Part shown: positions 57,920 to 64,000 of the stretch, piece by piece
How positions within the stretch are numbered: the first letter of the stretch is position 1
Layout: each line of letters opens with the position of its first letter
NCBI GenBank assembly: GCA_023953845.1
Contig: JAMLJC010000001.1
Span: 2,480,001 to 2,544,000 of the forward strand
Length of the DNA: 64,000 bases
From: Rhizobiaceae bacterium
Lineage (GTDB): Bacteria; Pseudomonadota; Alphaproteobacteria; Rhizobiales; Rhizobiaceae
Direction: 5' to 3'
Program-made: the position numbers and the translations under genes
The notes under the pieces: model-generated
Databases searched by the model: none
What the model was told of the DNA's origin: nothing
Seen by the model: the letters and a program-made list of their open reading frames with translations, nothing else

Positions 57920-57959
57920 ATAATGGATAAAATAGACAAATTGTGCAATATCCAATATT
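57920..57959 (-). promoter_or_regulatory. Promoter and operator of the toxin-antitoxin pair
   Basis: Read on the minus strand, TTGCAC (57948-57943) and CATTAT (57925-57920) are separated by 17 bp, a good sigma-70 type promoter 21 bp ahead of the antitoxin ATG. The palindrome AATATCCAATATT (57947-57959) overlaps the -35 box and could be the antitoxin operator. The stretch is strikingly AT-rich for this genome. Confidence 0.5.
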
Positions 57960-58041
57960 TGTCCGATAGCGCTTCGGCACCCCGCGTTGAGCTTTGGCGC
58001 GATCTCCGATATGCCGCATCGCTTCAGACAGCAGGCAGAGC

Positions 58042-59121
58042 ATGATCAACCTTCCCCGTGACCGCATGGACCAGGTCGTCAAGCGCTTCGACATGCTCGA
58101 GGCGCAGATGGCGGCCGGCGTCGAGCCCGATGCCTATGTGAAGATGGCGTCGGAATATGCCGATCTTCAGGAGATTGTCGGCAAGGTGCGGGGATTACGC
58201 GCTGCCGAGACCGAGGCGGTCGACCTGCGCGCCATGTTGGACGACAAGGCGACCGACGCCGAGATGCGCGAACTGGCAGAGGCGGATCTGCCCGCCGTCG
58301 AGGAGCGCATCGAGGCGTTGCAGCGCGACATCCAGATCCTGCTCCTGCCGAAGGATGCCGCCGATGAAAGGAGCGCGATCCTCGAAATCCGCGCCGGCAC
58401 CGGCGGCGACGAGGCCTCGCTCTTCGCGGGCGATCTGTTCCGCATGTATGAGCGCTACGCCGCGTCGCAGGGCTGGCGCGTCGAGATCGTTTCGGCGAGC
58501 GAAGGCGAGGTCGGCGGCTACAAGGAGATCATTGCAAGTGTCGCCGGCAAGGGAGTCTTCGCGAAGCTGAAATTCGAATCCGGCGTGCATCGCGTCCAGC
58601 GTGTGCCGGCGACGGAGGCGCAGGGCCGCATCCACACCTCCGCCGCTACGGTCGCGGTCCTGCCGGAAGCCGAAGAGGTCGATATCGAGATTCGCCCCGA
58701 AGACATCCGCATCGACACCATGCGGGCGTCGGGCGCGGGTGGCCAGCACGTCAACACGACCGACTCCGCCGTGCGCATCACCCATATCCCGACCGGCATC
58801 ATCGTCGTGCAGGCGGAAAAATCGCAGCACCAGAACCGCGCCCGCGCCATGCAGATACTGCGCGCCCGCCTGTTTGATCAGGAGCGCTCTCGCCTTGCCG
58901 ACGAGCGCTCCGAATCCCGCAAGCTGCAGGTCGGCTCGGGTGACCGGTCCGAGCGCATCCGCACCTACAATTTCCCGCAGGGACGGCTGACCGATCACCG
59001 CATCAACCTGACTCTCTACAAGCTCGACCGCGTGATGGAAGGCGAGCTTGAAGAGGTGATCGACGCGCTGATCGCCGATCATCAGTCGAAGCTGCTGGCG
59101 GACGTCGAGGGCAACGGCTAG
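58042..59121 (+). CDS. prfA: Peptide chain release factor 1
   Basis: A 359-residue RF1. The GGQ motif is at residues 233-235 (SGAGGQHVN), where the Gln is methylated by PrmC, and the stop-codon reading PxT motif is PAT at about 189-191, which reads UAA and UAG. The ATG at 58042 fits the family start MINLPRDRMDQVVKRF. The prmC gene follows after 47 bp. Confidence 0.97.
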   Translation: MINLPRDRMDQVVKRFDMLEAQMAAGVEPDAYVKMASEYADLQEIVGKVRGLRAAETEAVDLRAMLDDKATDAEMRELAEADLPAVEERIEALQRDIQILLLPKDAADERSAILEIRAGTGGDEASLFAGDLFRMYERYAASQGWRVEIVSASEGEVGGYKEIIASVAGKGVFAKLKFESGVHRVQRVPATEAQGRIHTSAATVAVLPEAEEVDIEIRPEDIRIDTMRASGAGGQHVNTTDSAVRITHIPTGIIVVQAEKSQHQNRARAMQILRARLFDQERSRLADERSESRKLQVGSGDRSERIRTYNFPQGRLTDHRINLTLYKLDRVMEGELEEVIDALIADHQSKLLADVEGNG

Positions 59122-59168
59122 CTCATGGCGTGTAACGCTGTTTCGCGCCCCCTCCGTCCTGCCGGGCC

Positions 59169-60038
59169 ATGACCCCCCTTTCTTCGACTCTTTCCGAACT
59201 TTATCGCCATGCCCGCACCCTGCTCGGCGACGCCGGCGTCGAGACGCCGGAGTTCGATGCCCGGCTATTGCTGGAGGACATCGCCGGCATGGCTTATAGC
59301 GATCTGATCGCCAGGCCGGATATGCATGTTGAGCCGGCAAAGGCCGCCGCCTTCGAGGCAGCGCTTGAACGCCGCCTCGCGGGCGAACCGGTCCACAGGA
59401 TCCTTGGCCACCGTGATTTCTGGGGCATGCGGCTCAGGCTTTCGGCGGAAACGCTGGAGCCGCGACCCGACACCGAGACGCTGGTCGAGGCAGCGCTTCC
59501 TCTGCTGCGCGATCGGCAGGCGGGGGGCGTGGCGCCGCGCATCCTCGATCTCGGCACCGGCACCGGCGCCATCGCGCTGGCCCTGCTGCGGGAGCTTCCC
59601 GCCGCGACCGCTGTCGGAGTGGACGTATCCGCCGACGCGCTGGCGACGGCGCGCGCCAATGCCGTCGACCACGGACTCGCGCAGCGCTTCGAAGCGCGCC
59701 GTTCCGACTGGTTCTCGGCCGTGACCGAAAAATTTCATGCAATCGTCGCAAACCCTCCCTATATACCTTCCGAAGCGGTCCAGGCGTTGTCGCGCGAAGT
59801 TCGCGAACATGACCCCAGGAGGGCGTTGGACGGCGGAGCGGATGGCCTTGATGCCTACCGCGTCATTGCGACACAGTCGGCAAATCACCTTGAACGTGAT
59901 GGGGTCGTTGCGGTCGAGATAGGGTATGATCAGTTCGATGGCGTGAGCCGCCTGTTTTCAGGCGCCGGCTTCGCGCTGAAGAAGACCGGGATGGACCTCT
60001 CGGGACGCGTCAGGGTGCTTGTCTTCTCGAAGGCTTAA
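59169..60038 (+). CDS. prmC: Release factor glutamine N5-methyltransferase
   Basis: A 289-residue methyltransferase that modifies the GGQ glutamine of release factors. The active motif is Asn195-Pro-Pro-Tyr198 in IVANPPYIPSEAV; SAM motif I is ILDLGTGTGAIALALL. The N-terminal helical domain (about 75 residues) binds the release factor. It lies downstream of its target gene prfA, as in many bacteria. Confidence 0.95.
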   Translation: MTPLSSTLSELYRHARTLLGDAGVETPEFDARLLLEDIAGMAYSDLIARPDMHVEPAKAAAFEAALERRLAGEPVHRILGHRDFWGMRLRLSAETLEPRPDTETLVEAALPLLRDRQAGGVAPRILDLGTGTGAIALALLRELPAATAVGVDVSADALATARANAVDHGLAQRFEARRSDWFSAVTEKFHAIVANPPYIPSEAVQALSREVREHDPRRALDGGADGLDAYRVIATQSANHLERDGVVAVEIGYDQFDGVSRLFSGAGFALKKTGMDLSGRVRVLVFSKA

Positions 60039-60350
60039 CCTGTCTTTTCCAAGGGGTTAAGCCCGGAAAACCGCGATAAACCGCTTGGCAATGGACGCGA
60101 ATGTCGCTAGGGTCCTTGCAACCGGATGAAACGAAGCAGGCAGCGAACCTGGCGATTCGGTCCCCTTAGGAACAGCGGCGACGGTTCGATAAGGCGACGC
60201 TCGGGCTTTGTTCGGGGTGTCCGGAAACAGATTTGAAACCGGAATTGGACGACGTCGCGCAAGGCGCGGCTGATAGCGGGCGAGACCGCCCAATGCGCAG
60301 ACGGACCTGAAGCCGTTTCGCGGCAACACTTTCAACCTGAAGAGAATCGG
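60039..60350 (+). other. 312-bp leader region before the DUF4167 gene
   Basis: This gap is not open to any recognised gene. It holds a weak hairpin (TTTTCC at 60045-60050 pairing with GGAAAA at 60065-60070), which could end the prmC transcript, and otherwise GC-rich sequence up to the GAAGAG ribosome site of the next gene. No riboswitch or small RNA is recognised. Confidence 0.4.
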
Positions 60351-61079
60351 ATGAGGCCACAACAGCAAAACCGGCGCATGCGCGGCCGCAGCAATAATAA
60401 CAACAATAACAACAACAATCGCCGCGGACCGAATCCACTCACCCGCACCTACGAGAGCAACGGTCCGGACGTGAAGATACGCGGTTCCGCGCAGCAGATC
60501 GCCGAGAAATACGCGACGCTGGCGCGCGACGCGCAGAGTTCCGGCGATCGCGTCATGGCGGAAAACTATCTTCAGCACGCCGAGCACTACAACCGCATCA
60601 TCGCGGCGGCGCAGGCGCAGATGCCCATCCAGAACGTGCAGCCGCCGCGCAGCGATCTCGATGACGAGATAGACGAGGACGGCGACGATTTCGCTCCCTC
60701 CTACCAGAGCAACGGCAATGGCGGTCAGCCTCATGCGCACAGCGGCCAGCCGCAGCCGCAGGCCGAGGATGGCTTGGGTCCGCAGCCGGTAATCGAGGGT
60801 ACGCCCGCCGAGGTGGCGTTGAACCCGGAGGCAGCGGGCGAGGAGAATGAGGCCGAGCGCCAGCCGCAAGTCAACGGCAATACCCCGCATCAGGCGAATG
60901 CCGAGGCCGAGGAAGGCGGTTTTCGCCGTCCCCGCCGCCCTCGTCGCGGCCGCGGCCGTCAGAACCAGAGCGGCGATGCCGCGGCCGAACAGGCAGGCGC
61001 CGACGGCGATCAGCCGGGCGTGGCCGAGTCCGCGTCGCCCGCATCCGACGCGCCGGCTTTCGAGCCGGTCGAGAGCTGA
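60351..61079 (+). CDS. DUF4167 domain protein with low-complexity tail
   Basis: A 242-residue protein. The N-terminus has a basic stretch (QQNRRMRGR) then a run of nine Asn from residues 15-23, and RRGPNPLTRTYESNGPDVKIRG leading into the DUF4167 core (about residues 35-85, AQQIAEKYATLARDAQSSG). The last 150 residues are polar, rich in Gln, Glu and Ala, ending with a basic RRPRRPRRGRGR patch, suggesting RNA or nucleic acid binding. The family is an alphaproteobacterial hallmark of unknown function, usually between prmC and clpB as here. Confidence 0.88.
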   Translation: MRPQQQNRRMRGRSNNNNNNNNNRRGPNPLTRTYESNGPDVKIRGSAQQIAEKYATLARDAQSSGDRVMAENYLQHAEHYNRIIAAAQAQMPIQNVQPPRSDLDDEIDEDGDDFAPSYQSNGNGGQPHAHSGQPQPQAEDGLGPQPVIEGTPAEVALNPEAAGEENEAERQPQVNGNTPHQANAEAEEGGFRRPRRPRRGRGRQNQSGDAAAEQAGADGDQPGVAESASPASDAPAFEPVES

Positions 61080-61110
61080 GCCGCGCGCACCGGCAATCTG
61101 AATGTGCCGA

Positions 61111-61140
61111 CGGCGGGGATTTCCCCGCCGTTTCTTTTTG
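61111..61140 (+). terminator. Intrinsic terminator after the DUF4167 gene
   Basis: CGGCGGGG (61111-61118) and CCCCGCCG (61123-61130) form a perfect 8-bp stem with a 4-nt loop, followed by TTTCTTTTTG. It lies 31 bp after the stop codon and separates this transcript from clpB. Confidence 0.85.
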
Positions 61141-61160
61141 CATGAAGCGGCTTGCGGCGT

Positions 61161-61189
61161 CTTGAGAGACAGCCGCCCTTTTCCCATAT
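61161..61189 (+). promoter_or_regulatory. Heat-shock (RpoH) type promoter of clpB
   Basis: CTTGAG (61161-61166) and CCATAT (61184-61189) are 17 bp apart, matching the alphaproteobacterial sigma-32 pattern as I recall it (CTTGAA, about 17 bp, CCATNT). It lies about 90 bp ahead of the clpB ATG, just beyond the preceding terminator, which fits clpB being a heat-shock gene. Confidence 0.55.
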
Positions 61190-61281
61190 CACTCCAGAAT
61201 TGACCTGGCTCAACGAGCAGGTCCGTCAACTTTGGCCAATGTGGTGCCGCAAAGCGGGCCGATTGGGGAACGGAGACAGAT

Positions 61282-63897
<2,616 letters not shown>

Positions 63898-63924
63898 GCC
63901 GCACGATGACGGGCATCTGACAAG

Positions 63925-63960
63925 AGCGCTCCCGCCGCAAGGCGGGAGCGCTTTTTCTTT
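63925..63960 (+). terminator. Intrinsic terminator after clpB
   Basis: AGCGCTCCCGCC (63925-63936) and GGCGGGAGCGCT (63941-63952) form a perfect 12-bp stem with a GCAA tetraloop, followed by a T-rich tail (TTTTTCTTT). It begins 28 bp after the clpB stop. The last 40 bases of the window hold nothing I recognise. Confidence 0.93.
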
Positions 63961-64000
63961 GCTGCTCCGCCGCAGTGGCAATTGCTATTGGCGGAAGGCT

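Overview
The window looks like chromosomal DNA from an alphaproteobacterium of the order Hyphomicrobiales (Rhizobiales), most likely a Phyllobacteriaceae/Mesorhizobium-like organism. I infer this from the high GC content with GC-rich third positions, the housekeeping order lysC-ptsP-prfA-prmC-DUF4167-clpB, secA divergent from a PpiC-type isomerase near argJ and mutT, an HWE-kinase bacteriophytochrome, a Flp-type pilin, and an intergenic repeat type common in rhizobia. I see no rRNA, tRNA, CRISPR array, insertion sequence or prophage.

Region 1 (1-20.7 kb) is an accessory metabolic island. It begins with the 3' end of a molybdenum hydroxylase operon (CoxL/CoxM/CoxS type) followed by a cupin and an aldehyde dehydrogenase. 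A MaoC-like hydratase and an orphan NMT1-like solute-binding protein are on the opposite strand. Divergent from these is the main feature of the window, a coenzyme F420 cluster: a glucose-6-phosphate dehydrogenase of the F420-dependent type (Fgd), CofE, CofC and a fused CofG-CofH (FbiC). It is followed by a four-gene polyamine-type ABC transporter, 6-phosphogluconolactonase (which would hydrolyse the product of Fgd), a LysR regulator, a second aldehyde dehydrogenase, a luciferase-like (LLM) oxidoreductase that could use reduced F420, and a NIPSNAP protein. CofD, needed to complete F420-0, is not in the window.

Region 2 (20.9-30.3 kb) has a GGDEF-EAL protein, a secreted M10 metalloprotease whose C-terminal part resembles the LPS-anchoring N-terminus of the Caulobacter S-layer protein RsaA, an acyl-CoA synthetase, a BioF2/GNAT-like acyltransferase overlapping a Wzx-like flippase, and a TIM-barrel sugar isomerase/epimerase. 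The theme is cell surface and signalling.

Region 3 (30.3-46.8 kb) is mostly core: secA, a periplasmic PpiC isomerase, argJ, GNAT, mutT, comF, grxC, a Nit2-like amidase, DUF1178, a DMT exporter, and a phosphate transporter with its DUF47 partner. A bacteriophytochrome/heme oxygenase pair sits between ppiC and argJ, and a single Flp pilin lies between mutT and a methyltransferase.

Region 4 (46.9-64 kb) has ubiG, an ABC-2 exporter, a zinc-ribbon adenylate cyclase, a divergent pair of citrate-synthase-like genes (one fused to a DNA-binding HTH) sharing a perfect 11-bp inverted repeat, then lysC, ptsP, a PemK/Phd toxin-antitoxin pair, prfA, prmC, a DUF4167 protein and clpB with a heat-shock-type promoter and a strong terminator.
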